A stretch of 60,479 bases of DNA, from positions 1-60,479 of the forward strand of contig JAJXTU010000002.1 in the NCBI GenBank assembly GCA_021783475.1. The letters are read 5' to 3'. Positions within the stretch are counted from its first letter, which is position 1; every line of letters starts with the position of its first letter. The translations under genes were made by a program, and so were the position numbers. This DNA comes from a bacterium (GTDB lineage: Bacteria > Thermodesulfobiota > Thermodesulfobiia > Thermodesulfobiales > Thermodesulfobiaceae). The notes beneath the pieces were generated by a model, which did not search any database, had not been told where the DNA came from, and saw nothing but the letters and a program-made list of their open reading frames with translations. Of the stretch, positions 32,672 to 41,480 are shown piece by piece.

Positions 32672-33108
32672 AATAAATCTACTTCAAAATCTTAAGTGAA
32701 TTATTTCCCACCTATATAAGAGGGGAGATTCTCATACTAGTTTGATTAAAACATTTGCTCTTTAAATTTAATACTTAAAACCTTTTCCCCCTGCTATTAT
32801 AAATATGCTCATACTGGTTCCCAAAAAGAACAATATCAAAAGTATAATATTAATAAATGACTTACCCTTTTTCATTTTTTCCTCCCAACACCTAAAGATC
32901 GATAATTTTTCTATTACGATATACCTTTCAGGTTTTAAAAGTTTTATAATAAAATTAAAGTTTTTTAATTTTTGTTTAATGCTAATATAAGGTTCAGGTG
33001 TTTAAATCTATTTTTAGTTTACAGATTCCTAATGGTCTGGAAGTTTTAGTCCTAAGTTTAATTTGTTTCTAATCTATGCTGTATTAAAATTAACTAAATA
33101 CTTATAAA
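32672..33108. other. Intergenic region holding one small membrane-protein ORF
   Basis: Between the terminator and the response regulator I see only the minus-strand 35-codon ORF (32768-32875). The rest is AT-rich with no recognisable RNA, repeat or element. Confidence 0.5.
32768..32875 (-). CDS. Single-helix membrane miniprotein, 35 aa
   Basis: On the minus strand GGGAGG lies 5 nt before ATG 32875. The 35-residue product has a basic start (MKKGKS), one hydrophobic helix (INIILLILFFLGTSMSIFII) and a Gly/Lys-rich tail (AGGKGFKY). It resembles the general style of small regulatory or subunit membrane peptides, but I recognise no family. Below the ORF-track cut-off; the overlapping + strand ORF 32805-32990 has no RBS. 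Confidence 0.55.
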   Translation of the reverse strand: MKKGKSFINIILLILFFLGTSMSIFIIAGGKGFKY

Positions 33109-33120
33109 TTGGTGGTGTTT

Positions 33121-33813
33121 ATGGAAAACGAGTATAGAATTCTCGTGGTTGAAGATGAATACAATCTTGCAAGATACTTGCAGTTAGAGCTTGAGCACGA
33201 AGGGTATGCCGTTGATACTGCTGACAATGGCTATGAGGCAATAGGTTTGTTTTCAGAAAAAGATTTTGATTTAGTTCTGCTGGACTTAATGATTCCCGGC
33301 ATTGACGGCTTTGAAGTTTGTAAGAGGATGAAAACGCAAAAAGACGTTGCAATAATTATTCTGACCGCAAGAGACGCCGTAAAGGATAAAGTTAAAGGGC
33401 TTGATTTCGGTGCAGACGACTATGTGACAAAACCCTTTGTTATTGACGAACTGATAGCAAGAATAAGGGCAAGATTAAGAAAGGGAACGAAAGACCTTGA
33501 AAAGCTTGTGGTGGGAGATCTAACTATATCCCCCCAGACAAGAGAGGTAAAAAGATCAGACAAGTCAGTAAGCCTCTCAAAAAAGGAATTTGACTTGCTA
33601 AAGTACCTAGCTGAAAATGTGGGCAAGGTTCTAAATAGAGATACTATCTTAAACCACGTTTGGGGCTATGACTATTATGGCAGCGAAAACGTTGTAGACG
33701 TTTACATTAGATACCTTAGAGCAAAAATAGATGACCCTTTTGAAAGCAAGATTTTGCATACAGTAAGAGGAGTGGGATACGCCCTAAAAATAGATTCGAA
33801 TGAAAAGATTTAG
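33121..33813 (+). CDS. OmpR/PhoB-family response regulator
   Basis: A 230-residue regulator. The receiver domain (~1-120) has the acidic pair VVEDE, the phosphoacceptor aspartate in LVLLDLMIPGIDG, the threonine in ILTARD and the lysine in YVTKPF. The winged-helix DNA-binding domain (~130-225) has LSKKEFDLLKYLAENVGKVL and TVRGVGYAL. ATG 33121 is used; the ORF-track start (TTG 33109) adds four residues. It overlaps the histidine kinase gene by 14 nt, giving a two-component pair. The regulated genes are not evident from the window. Confidence 0.95.
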   Translation: MENEYRILVVEDEYNLARYLQLELEHEGYAVDTADNGYEAIGLFSEKDFDLVLLDLMIPGIDGFEVCKRMKTQKDVAIIILTARDAVKDKVKGLDFGADDYVTKPFVIDELIARIRARLRKGTKDLEKLVVGDLTISPQTREVKRSDKSVSLSKKEFDLLKYLAENVGKVLNRDTILNHVWGYDYYGSENVVDVYIRYLRAKIDDPFESKILHTVRGVGYALKIDSNEKI

Positions 33814-35176
33814 GGATTATATTGATGGTTCAATAGGTCTCAGACTTACCCTATACTACTGTGCAATACTTCTTACCACATTAGTCTTATGCGGCTTTGT
33901 GGTAATTTTCGGCATGAACTTCGCCCTTACGAAAGAGGCGAACTCGAAAATAAGGGTGGCTATTTTAAATGTTCAAAACACCCTGCAAAATGAGGAGAAC
34001 CCAAATTTAAGCGATCCAGAGTTAGTAGATCAGGCGGGGAGCCTGGAGCTTTGGATACAAGTATATAAAAATGGAGAGATAATAAATAAATCTCCTAACT
34101 TTGGTAATATAAAAATCCCTTACTACGATGGTCCCGTAAAGCCTATTTTGATCAATGGTCAAGAAGTTCTGGTGTCTGGTAAGGACATTGGAGATGGGGT
34201 ATTCGTTGAGGTGGCGCATCCGCTGAAAAGAGAAAAGCACTTTCTTGCTGTTTTATCGGGACTTCTAATATTCCTTATGATGGGGGCCACATTGTTTGCA
34301 ATGGTAAGCGGATATATAAGCGTAACGAATACCCTTGGGCCCCTTGCTATTTTGACTCGTAAGGTAAAAGAGATAAATACAGGCAAACTTGATGAGAGGA
34401 TACCCCTATCTGGCCCCAAGGACGAACTGTATCTATTGGCTCAGGCTTTCAACGAGATGCTCGAAAGGCTCGAAAAAGGGTTTAAGAGCCAGCAAGAATT
34501 TGTGGCTGCTGCCTCTCACGATCTGAGAACTCCCCTTGCAGTAATAAAAAGTTACAACGATCTCTTGAAGAGGTGGGGCAAAGACGATAAAAAAATACTT
34601 GAGGAGTCAATTCAGACTATCTCAGGCGCTACCCAAAGAATGGAGAGGCTGGTAAACGACCTTTTATTTCTGGCAAGAGTGGAATCAAAACCAAGAATAA
34701 ACTTTGTGAAGCTAAATATAAAAGAGCTCATTGAAGAGATTGGCAAGGAGGCTCAGGCACTCTCGCAAAACATAAGCGTTACATTTAACTCGTGTGATCT
34801 CTTTGTCAATGCAGATGAGGACTATCTTAGAAGGGCGCTTTGGGCATTGGTTGACAACGCCATAAAATACAATAAAGAAAACGGCGAAGTAAAAATAATT
34901 TCAAGGCAAGAAGGAAATTTTGCCGTTATAGATATAATCGATTCAGGAATAGGCATAAAAGAAGACGTTCTGCCCAGGTTATTCGAAAAGTTTTACAGAG
35001 TAGACTCATCCAGACAGAGCGCTGGCTTTGGTTTGGGTCTTGCGCTTTCAAAAGAAATAATTCAACTGCATGGTGGAGATATAAGGGTAACAAGTAGATA
35101 TAAAGAGGGCAGTAAATTTTCTATTTATCTGCCTATCTATCCTCCTGCTATCAAAGGAAAGAACGCTACTCTTTGA
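33800..35176 (+). CDS. Sensor histidine kinase (HAMP-HisKA-HATPase)
   Basis: A 458-residue inner-membrane kinase. Two membrane helices (LTLYYCAILLTTLVLCGFVV near 15-40 and FLAVLSGLLIFLMMGATLF near 150-175) flank a ~110-residue periplasmic sensor domain. HAMP follows (~175-230), then the dimerisation/phosphoacceptor motif ASHDLRTPLAV near 240 and the HATPase with VDNAIKYN, DSGIGI and FGLGLALSKEI. All catalytic boxes are intact. The last 40 nt overlap the 3' end of moaD on the opposite strand. Confidence 0.95.
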   Translation: MKRFRDYIDGSIGLRLTLYYCAILLTTLVLCGFVVIFGMNFALTKEANSKIRVAILNVQNTLQNEENPNLSDPELVDQAGSLELWIQVYKNGEIINKSPNFGNIKIPYYDGPVKPILINGQEVLVSGKDIGDGVFVEVAHPLKREKHFLAVLSGLLIFLMMGATLFAMVSGYISVTNTLGPLAILTRKVKEINTGKLDERIPLSGPKDELYLLAQAFNEMLERLEKGFKSQQEFVAAASHDLRTPLAVIKSYNDLLKRWGKDDKKILEESIQTISGATQRMERLVNDLLFLARVESKPRINFVKLNIKELIEEIGKEAQALSQNISVTFNSCDLFVNADEDYLRRALWALVDNAIKYNKENGEVKIISRQEGNFAVIDIIDSGIGIKEDVLPRLFEKFYRVDSSRQSAGFGLGLALSKEIIQLHGGDIRVTSRYKEGSKFSIYLPIYPPAIKGKNATL

Positions 35177-35376
35177 CCGTCTTTTACTATAAATTCTCTA
35201 TCTTTTATTGATCTGTCTACAAAGATATTTGCAACTTCGTCGTCAGGAAGGTCCAAAAGTTTTATTATATCGCCTATCTTAGACCCTTCTGGAATATCTA
35301 AGTCGAACTCGCTCGCGCCCTGAGGGGCAAGGGCGCGAGCTTTAAGTCCAGCATAAAGTGCAACTGTTATTTTCAA
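35137..35376 (-). CDS. MoaD/ThiS-like sulfur carrier protein
   Basis: A 79-residue ubiquitin-fold protein ending in the functional Gly-Gly (LIAGG), used to carry sulfur as a thiocarboxylate in molybdopterin synthesis. It starts with TTG one base after the aor stop (GGAAG serves as RBS), so it is coupled to the oxidoreductase gene. Such AOR-linked MoaD proteins are common and probably supply the tungstopterin cofactor. The acidic EFDLDIPEGSKIGDII stretch is normal for the family. Confidence 0.88.
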   Translation of the reverse strand: MKITVALYAGLKARALAPQGASEFDLDIPEGSKIGDIIKLLDLPDDEVANIFVDRSIKDREFIVKDGQRVAFFPLIAGG

Positions 35377-35377
35377 A

Positions 35378-37111
35378 CTACTTCCACATAGAATCTAATT
35401 CAGAATCAGCCATATCCCAAACCATATTGTGTGGAGGAACTGGTTCAAGTTTCATAAATTCAGGTGGTCTATCGTCGTTTGCGCTAAAACCTGCAGACAG
35501 ATTATATTGATGTTCCATTTTTAGAACGTTTAACCCTATTTCGTATGCTTCACTGGTAGTCCAGTTGGCTCCCGTGACTGCATTGCATGCCTCTACCATT
35601 CCTTCGAAACCGCTAGGGATGTCAAGGATGGCGAAAGCTGTAAATACGCAGCATCCGGTCGAGTCGATAAAGCAAGTGGTTGCCTGGAAGTCTTTTGACA
35701 ACTTCACCTTGCCCTCGTTCGTGTGTGGATCTGGTTTGCCACCAACGCCCAATATCTCTGGAGCGATTGAATATCCTGCTGTGTGGTCTGCGCCCATTGG
35801 GGTGGTGATGTATGTCACACCTATACCCTTGATTACTCTTGGTTCATAAGCAGGCATGCCTTGATTCTTTACAGCTGGCACTCTTCTGACGCCGAAGACT
35901 TTTCCTACTGTGCCGCAGCCAGAACCTATGATCTTTCCAAGCGGGCTGCCTTTCTTTACCTCTTCAAGGAGCGCTATTGCACCCTTTGCATCTCCAAAGG
36001 GCAGCAAGCCTCCTTCCATTGCTACTGCTACTGCATCTCCAAATTCTATTGTGTCAAGACCAATATCGTTACACATAGAATTCATCTGCGCTATAGCGTC
36101 AAGGTCGTCTATTTCACAGTTTGCGCCAATTGCCCATAAAGTTTCGTATTCAACTGAAGTATGAGACTTTCCTTGTGCATCTGGATATATTACGCTGCAG
36201 CCTATCACGCAGCCTGGATGGCATCTGTGGCCCATCATGCCTGCCTTTGGATTTTTGGCTGCTGCTTCTGCCATAGCTTCACCAGATATCTTTTTTGCTC
36301 CATCAAAGGTTCCTCTTGAGAAGTTCCTTGTTGGAAGTGCTCCTGCCTCATTTAAAATATTTACCAAAACAGCAGTGCCATAAGTGTTTAGGGCACCCTT
36401 TGGCTTTGTAACTGCGTGTTCCTGGAGAGCGGCAAGAAGTTTTTTCCTGCCAGTCTCAAAAAGTTCATGATTGAGAATTGCAGCCTGTCCCGTTACGGCT
36501 TCGGTAACTATTGCCTTCAAGCCTTTTGACGCAAATACGGCTCCTACGCCGCCTCTGCCTGCATACCTGGCTGGCGCGTTCTCAATGTCATTGAACGCAA
36601 TGCCTGTTCCAGCAAGAAGGTGTTCGGCAGCTGGACCTACAGAAGCAATTCCTGCATCTTTTCCGTATTTTGAGGCCAATTTTCCGCTTAACTCATATAG
36701 CCCCATAAACCTGTACTCGGCTGCGTCGACTAGCTCTAGTTTCTCTTTGCTGATGTTTAAAAGGTACCTTGACTCTTTGTCCTTTGGCTGGCCCTCAATG
36801 ATAATGGCACTGTAGCCCATTCTTTTGAGATACTGGCCGAACTTTGCTCCTGCATTTGCCTCTTTTATTCCGCCTGTCAAAGGAGATTTGGTGCCCACAG
36901 AAATCCTTCCTGAGGACGGAGCTGTAGTACCGCTCAGGATACCCGGTGCAATTACCACTTTGTTCAAAGGGCCTAGAGGGTGACATGTAGCTGGCACTTC
37001 ATCTGCTACTACAGAAGATGTTAGCCATCTACCCCCCATCTGTTCGTACTTCTTTGGTGCCTCTTCGACCTTGATAGAAAGGTCTGACATGTTAACGCGA
37101 ATCCATTTCAT
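35378..37111 (-). CDS. aor: Tungsten-type aldehyde:ferredoxin oxidoreductase
   Basis: A 577-residue AOR-family enzyme that oxidises aldehydes to acids, passing electrons to ferredoxin, with a tungsten bis-pyranopterin and one 4Fe-4S cluster. Visible features: N-terminal substrate/cofactor domain (GGRWLTSSVVADE, GTKSPLTGG, GRGGVGAVFASKGLKAI), the cluster cysteines CHPGCVIGC near residue 300 and a later Cys in STGCCVF near 487, and the pterin-binding PMGADHTAGYS. Start at ATG 37111 (GGGGGGA upstream). It pairs with moaD, and links to the mop/modABC uptake genes at the right of the window. Slightly shorter than classical AOR (~605). Confidence 0.94.
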   Translation of the reverse strand: MKWIRVNMSDLSIKVEEAPKKYEQMGGRWLTSSVVADEVPATCHPLGPLNKVVIAPGILSGTTAPSSGRISVGTKSPLTGGIKEANAGAKFGQYLKRMGYSAIIIEGQPKDKESRYLLNISKEKLELVDAAEYRFMGLYELSGKLASKYGKDAGIASVGPAAEHLLAGTGIAFNDIENAPARYAGRGGVGAVFASKGLKAIVTEAVTGQAAILNHELFETGRKKLLAALQEHAVTKPKGALNTYGTAVLVNILNEAGALPTRNFSRGTFDGAKKISGEAMAEAAAKNPKAGMMGHRCHPGCVIGCSVIYPDAQGKSHTSVEYETLWAIGANCEIDDLDAIAQMNSMCNDIGLDTIEFGDAVAVAMEGGLLPFGDAKGAIALLEEVKKGSPLGKIIGSGCGTVGKVFGVRRVPAVKNQGMPAYEPRVIKGIGVTYITTPMGADHTAGYSIAPEILGVGGKPDPHTNEGKVKLSKDFQATTCFIDSTGCCVFTAFAILDIPSGFEGMVEACNAVTGANWTTSEAYEIGLNVLKMEHQYNLSAGFSANDDRPPEFMKLEPVPPHNMVWDMADSELDSMWK

Positions 37112-37268
37112 CAAAATCCCCCCTTTAGGGATAATTTTTTTATATACAACAATATATTATAACATTTTTGAAATAACTAGATAATACTGTTAGAACTTTA
37201 TAATTTACTTATAATTATAGATTATTTTAAAATAATGCTTAAAATTTTATATATTTTTATCCATAAAA

Positions 37269-38429
37269 CTACGATTTTCCTATAAACGAAAGAGAGTCAT
37301 GAGCCCATTTTATGCTTTCATAAATGATAATCTCAATTTTATTTGGATTTATGCCTAACTTTTCGGAAATCTTCTTCATCTCGATCCAGTTAGCATTTTC
37401 TATTGAAAGCCTTAGGCTAAATAAGTCTGTAAATATTCCATTTCCAAGAAGTGACGTTTTTACGTCTTCTGAGAGCGGTATCTCGTTCACGAATTCTTTT
37501 ATATCAATATCTGTCATTGCTGGTGCCAGTGAAAATAGACCAAATAGGAATGCTTCCTGAGATCTTTCGTAAAGCCCTACATAATTAGATATTAGCTCCA
37601 TAAATCTGGCTCTTTCTGACGCACGATAAACTATTTCTTCTGGTTTGCCTTCATTCAATTTTCCAAGGATTACAAGGGTTAACCATCTGACAAACTCTTG
37701 CTGACCGAGTATTACAAGCGCTTGTCTTATAGAATTTATTGTAGTTTTAAAGCTAAAGAATGCAGAATTTATAAATTTTAAAAGCTTCATTGTCAAATAT
37801 GGGTCTCTTTTTATCTTTTCTTCGATCTTGGAGAAATCAAAATCTTTTTGCCTGACATCTCCCAATATGCTCAAAATAATGGTTTTTTGAGGAGATAACT
37901 CCTTCCTTGCTACTATCTCTGGTTGGATAAAGAAATCGCCTTCGAAAAGCTCGTAGCCAGAGCCCAGAGCCCTATTAAATACACTCTTTTCATCGACTTC
38001 AACGAGAAGCTTGCCTCCCTTGAAGAGATTTGGTATTTGAGTCCAATCTCCTTGGAAGCTCGAAGACGCAATCTTTATGTAGTCAAAATCTTTAATGCTA
38101 TCAAGCTCTTGAAGCGATGAAATGTTTGCACATAGCATTATTCCCTGGTCTTTTAGTTTTTTAAATATCTCTTTATCAACTATCTGTGATGGTTTAATTA
38201 TAAAAATTGCTTTTTTTGGAGGGATCATATCTCTTAAGTTATCAAACTCAAATATTTCAGAAGGAACGTTCAAAAAAAGAAATTTATCCTTGCTTAAGAC
38301 GTCTAATCCTATAGAGTTAAGGCACTCCTCAAGGCAAGACATAAATGAACCTTCGTAAAAACCCTTTATTTCATACGCAAAAAGCTCAAGGTTTTTTTTA
38401 AAAACAGGAATCCTAGTTATCACAGACAT
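37269..38429 (-). CDS. EAL-like/HDOD signalling protein (YuxH type)
   Basis: A 386-residue cytoplasmic protein. Residues ~1-185 look like a degenerate EAL domain: the opening ARxPIFD equivalent is ITRIPVFKKNLELFAYEI, and EAL/metal ligands are not recognisable, so it is probably not an active c-di-GMP phosphodiesterase. Residues ~190-385 are an HDOD domain (IKRDPYLTMKLLKFINSAFF, SIRQALVILGQQEFVRWL). The EAL-HDOD arrangement is a known signalling type in motility and c-di-GMP control. It lies upstream of the flagellar genes on the opposite strand, next to the PAS protein, with a 33-bp gap. Confidence 0.85.
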   Translation of the reverse strand: MSVITRIPVFKKNLELFAYEIKGFYEGSFMSCLEECLNSIGLDVLSKDKFLFLNVPSEIFEFDNLRDMIPPKKAIFIIKPSQIVDKEIFKKLKDQGIMLCANISSLQELDSIKDFDYIKIASSSFQGDWTQIPNLFKGGKLLVEVDEKSVFNRALGSGYELFEGDFFIQPEIVARKELSPQKTIILSILGDVRQKDFDFSKIEEKIKRDPYLTMKLLKFINSAFFSFKTTINSIRQALVILGQQEFVRWLTLVILGKLNEGKPEEIVYRASERARFMELISNYVGLYERSQEAFLFGLFSLAPAMTDIDIKEFVNEIPLSEDVKTSLLGNGIFTDLFSLRLSIENANWIEMKKISEKLGINPNKIEIIIYESIKWAHDSLSFIGKS

Positions 38430-38462
38430 TTCTTACCCCCAGAGGTATTTAATTATTATTAA

Positions 38463-40391
38463 TTATAATACGACAATAGGGATCTTGAGTTGAAGTATAT
38501 TTTCATCTGTCTCTTTTTTGTGTAAGAGAATTCCATTAAGATAAGTCAATGTTAAGGAAGATGCAGCCTGTAAGTCCTTTGACATAACATCTTTGATGTA
38601 TTTCGAGGTTTTCTCACTATCGTAATCAATAATTGAATTATCACAAAATTCTATGTTAACAAATTTATCGCTTCTTGTTAGCAAAACTCTTATTTCAAAA
38701 TTTTTGTTCTCATCCTGTTTGGAAGCCTCAATTATGTTTTTGGTTATAATAGAATATATTGACATGATAACGTCTCTAAGTATTGTCTCATCTTTTGAGT
38801 ATGATTGAAAATTCTCACCTATTGATAAGTCATATTTTATTTTTTTGATGTCCCAAATTGGCATAAACATATCAGTACAATTTATTAGAGTGCTATAGAT
38901 ATCATCTTTAGGTTCATCAACTTTTAAAGATTTCAATTTTTTAGACTTTATTATGTTTTCTTTAATAAGCCCAAAAGAATTTTTACATTCTTTGAAAAGA
39001 TTTGATAAAAGTTCATCAGATAAGTCTTTGTCTTTTAAGGAGCTTTCAATTTTATCAATCACCTGGTAAAGTTTATTTATTTTTAAGTCCATGTAGTCAC
39101 AAATAAAATCTGTTGAAAACTTTAACGCATCGTATCCAGAACGAATTAGCTGGGCTCTCTGATCTGTTAATTTCTTTTCGCACTCAAGGTTTACTATTGA
39201 TTGTAAGCTCTCTTTAAACTTGTTGTTTTCCCTTTCTCTTTCAAACAGCTTTCTTATGGATAGATTTTTTTCTGTTTGATCTTCGAGTACACAAAGTACA
39301 AATTTTGTTTTGCCAGTTCTGTGGAAGGAGCAATTCATTGATACGTCTTTTATTCTTGAGTTTTTGCACCTGATGTGGGTGTTATATGAACCGGAGTTAT
39401 TCGAGCAGACCTCTTTAGAAATGATTATTAGCTTTTGACTTTCTACGGGAAATAGTTCAAAGAGGTCTTTGTCTTTTACTTCTTCACTGAGAAATCCCGT
39501 TATTTTTAGAAATGCCTTGTTAAAATCAAGTATTTTTAGGCTATTTGGGTCAAAAGTAAACATAGCAGAAGGATTTTTCTCCATGATATCTGCATGTGAA
39601 TCTTTGTATCTTTCTTCAAGAGCCTCATCGTCTTCAACCTGGAATGTGACTCCAGATAGATATGTTATGCCGCCCTTTTTGGTGACTTTTGCTTTTGCTG
39701 CGCTGACTAATTCTATCTTTCCTTTTAAAGATTCTATGGAGTATCTTACCTCTTTTATCCCTTCTCCCTCAAAGAAGTTTATAAAGTCTATTAAAGCCTT
39801 GCTTGCTGCATTGTCCATGCATTTATCGAGAGATTCAAGGGTGTCTAACTTAGCGTTTTTTTCAATGTTATGTAGTTTTTTCCATTTGCATGATGAGCGA
39901 ATTTTTTTGGTTTTAAAGTTATAGCTGAAAAAAGCACAGGGAGTCTTTGAAGATACCAGATCCATACTCTGTTCATTTCTCAAAATGCGTTCTTTTTTCA
40001 AAAGTAGATCGCTGATGTCTGTAATTACGGCAAAAATTCCAAATAATGAAGAATCTCCCAATCTAAGATAATTCCATCTTACCCATAAATTTATTATTTC
40101 TCCGTTTGATTTCAGTCCTCGCATTGGGATCGAATGAGGTCTTTTTCCCTTATTAACAATTTCTCTAAACAGATCGCGGGCACGATTTCTGTCTTCTTTC
40201 GGGAGCAATTCATACCAATATTTGCCTACAAGTGAGTTTGTATCATATCCGAATAAGCTTTTATGCGTTTCATTGCAGAAGAAAAGCTTTCCTTCTAGAT
40301 CTATTACCTCTACACAGTTTGGAGAAAGGTTCAAAAGATGAAGGTACCATTCGCCGTCTTGCTCTATAAGCTTTAGCATATTACTTTTCAT
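38463..40391 (-). CDS. Multi-PAS sensor protein with degenerate kinase-like end
   Basis: A 642-residue soluble protein. PAS 1 (~12-130: CVEVIDLEGKLFFCNETHKSLFGYD), a second PAS-like region (~140-255) and PAS 3 (~265-390: AMFTFDPNSLKILDFNKAF) precede a coiled-coil (~395-510). The C-terminus (~510-642) resembles a histidine-kinase ATPase fold, but I see no phosphoacceptor histidine and no G boxes, so it is probably not an active kinase. It may sense redox or small ligands and act by protein contact with the EAL-HDOD protein downstream. The RBS at ATG 40391 is weak. Confidence 0.75.
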   Translation of the reverse strand: MKSNMLKLIEQDGEWYLHLLNLSPNCVEVIDLEGKLFFCNETHKSLFGYDTNSLVGKYWYELLPKEDRNRARDLFREIVNKGKRPHSIPMRGLKSNGEIINLWVRWNYLRLGDSSLFGIFAVITDISDLLLKKERILRNEQSMDLVSSKTPCAFFSYNFKTKKIRSSCKWKKLHNIEKNAKLDTLESLDKCMDNAASKALIDFINFFEGEGIKEVRYSIESLKGKIELVSAAKAKVTKKGGITYLSGVTFQVEDDEALEERYKDSHADIMEKNPSAMFTFDPNSLKILDFNKAFLKITGFLSEEVKDKDLFELFPVESQKLIIISKEVCSNNSGSYNTHIRCKNSRIKDVSMNCSFHRTGKTKFVLCVLEDQTEKNLSIRKLFERERENNKFKESLQSIVNLECEKKLTDQRAQLIRSGYDALKFSTDFICDYMDLKINKLYQVIDKIESSLKDKDLSDELLSNLFKECKNSFGLIKENIIKSKKLKSLKVDEPKDDIYSTLINCTDMFMPIWDIKKIKYDLSIGENFQSYSKDETILRDVIMSIYSIITKNIIEASKQDENKNFEIRVLLTRSDKFVNIEFCDNSIIDYDSEKTSKYIKDVMSKDLQAASSLTLTYLNGILLHKKETDENILQLKIPIVVL

Positions 40392-40600
40392 AATATTTGA
40401 TTCGAATTGTTCCAGTTTTTTTACATACTCCTTAATACTTAACTAAAATTAAAAATTTATTATACTATATGTTTTAATTTTCCAACAAATTTTAGTCAAG
40501 GTAGATCTTAGAAGTATGTTTTCGGTATCAAATTTTGTCTATTGTGTCTTTGCTGAGGATTAGATCGGAATTTTTAATGCTAAATCTCAGCATTTAGTTC

Positions 40601-40628
40601 TAAAATAATATCTTGAGCCTGTCGATAA
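40601..40628 (+). promoter_or_regulatory. Candidate sigma-28 (FliA) promoter for flgF operon
   Basis: TAAA (40601-40604) and GTCGATAA (40621-40628), 16 bp apart, resemble the flagellar sigma-28 pattern TAAA-N15-GCCGATAA. It lies 45 bp upstream of the flgF start. Confidence 0.6.
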
Positions 40629-40672
40629 CTATATTGTATGTAAATATTCATAACAGTTAAGGAGGTGAGATA

Positions 40673-41428
40673 TTGGTTAGAGGTATAGAGTCAGCTGCGA
40701 GCGGTATGATAACTCTCTCTGATAAGCTTGATACTGTTACGAACAACCTGGCGAACATATCTACACCTGGTTTTAAACGTCTAATCCAAAACATTTCTGA
40801 GAGCAATAGCCAACCTGTCAACAGGGTGTTCCTGCAAACCGATGGAGATGTAGAACCATTTATGGGATATTTAGGAAGTGGTTCTCAGCTATCTACTCAG
40901 GCAGTAGACCTTTCTACTGGAAGTCTTGAGCATACATCGTCTAAACTCGATGTTGCTATTACTCTTAACAAAAACGCTTTTTTTCAGGTTCAGACACCAA
41001 ACGGTATTAGATACACAAGAGACGGAAATTTTGCTCTAAATAACAATGATGAGTTGGTTACACAGTATGGCTATCCTGTTCTATCGAGTGCCAATACGCC
41101 CATTACTATTGATGGTCAAAATGTAACTATAGCCTCAGACGGTTCTATCCAGGTTGATGGTCAGCAGACCGATACCCTTGGGGTAGTTAGCCTTAATAAT
41201 TCATCCCAAATAATTCCCCAGGGTTCGAACCTTTTTAATTATACCGGGCAGGTTGCGAGCACATCTAATTTTAAGATAGAGCAGGGATATTTAGAAAGTT
41301 CAAATGTGAATACTGTTAAGGAAATGGTAGACATGATTTCTATGGAGAGAGCTTATGAGAGTGGTCAGAAGGCAATAATTACCGAAGATAATGAAACGGG
41401 TCAAATGTTGACACAATTTAGAATTTAA
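40673..41428 (+). CDS. flgF: Flagellar basal-body rod protein FlgF
   Basis: A 251-residue proximal rod protein. N-terminal rod motif (SAASGMITLSDKLDTVTNNLANISTPGFK) and C-terminal motif (EQGYLESSNVNTVKEMVDMISMERAYE) frame the middle domain, as in all FlgE/F/G proteins. Start is TTG 40673, placed 7 nt after AAGGAGGTGA. The shorter, more divergent middle part and the position before flgG support FlgF rather than FlgG. First gene of a flgF-G-A-H-I-J run. Confidence 0.9.
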   Translation: MVRGIESAASGMITLSDKLDTVTNNLANISTPGFKRLIQNISESNSQPVNRVFLQTDGDVEPFMGYLGSGSQLSTQAVDLSTGSLEHTSSKLDVAITLNKNAFFQVQTPNGIRYTRDGNFALNNNDELVTQYGYPVLSSANTPITIDGQNVTIASDGSIQVDGQQTDTLGVVSLNNSSQIIPQGSNLFNYTGQVASTSNFKIEQGYLESSNVNTVKEMVDMISMERAYESGQKAIITEDNETGQMLTQFRI

Positions 41429-41480
41429 AAATAAATTTTGGGCTGGACCGCATGTCGGGGGCCCTTTTATGGAGGATTAG

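Noticed and set aside
32805-32990. Plus-strand ORF in the intergenic region
   Set aside because: No RBS and antisense to a better-supported 35-codon ORF with GGGAGG.
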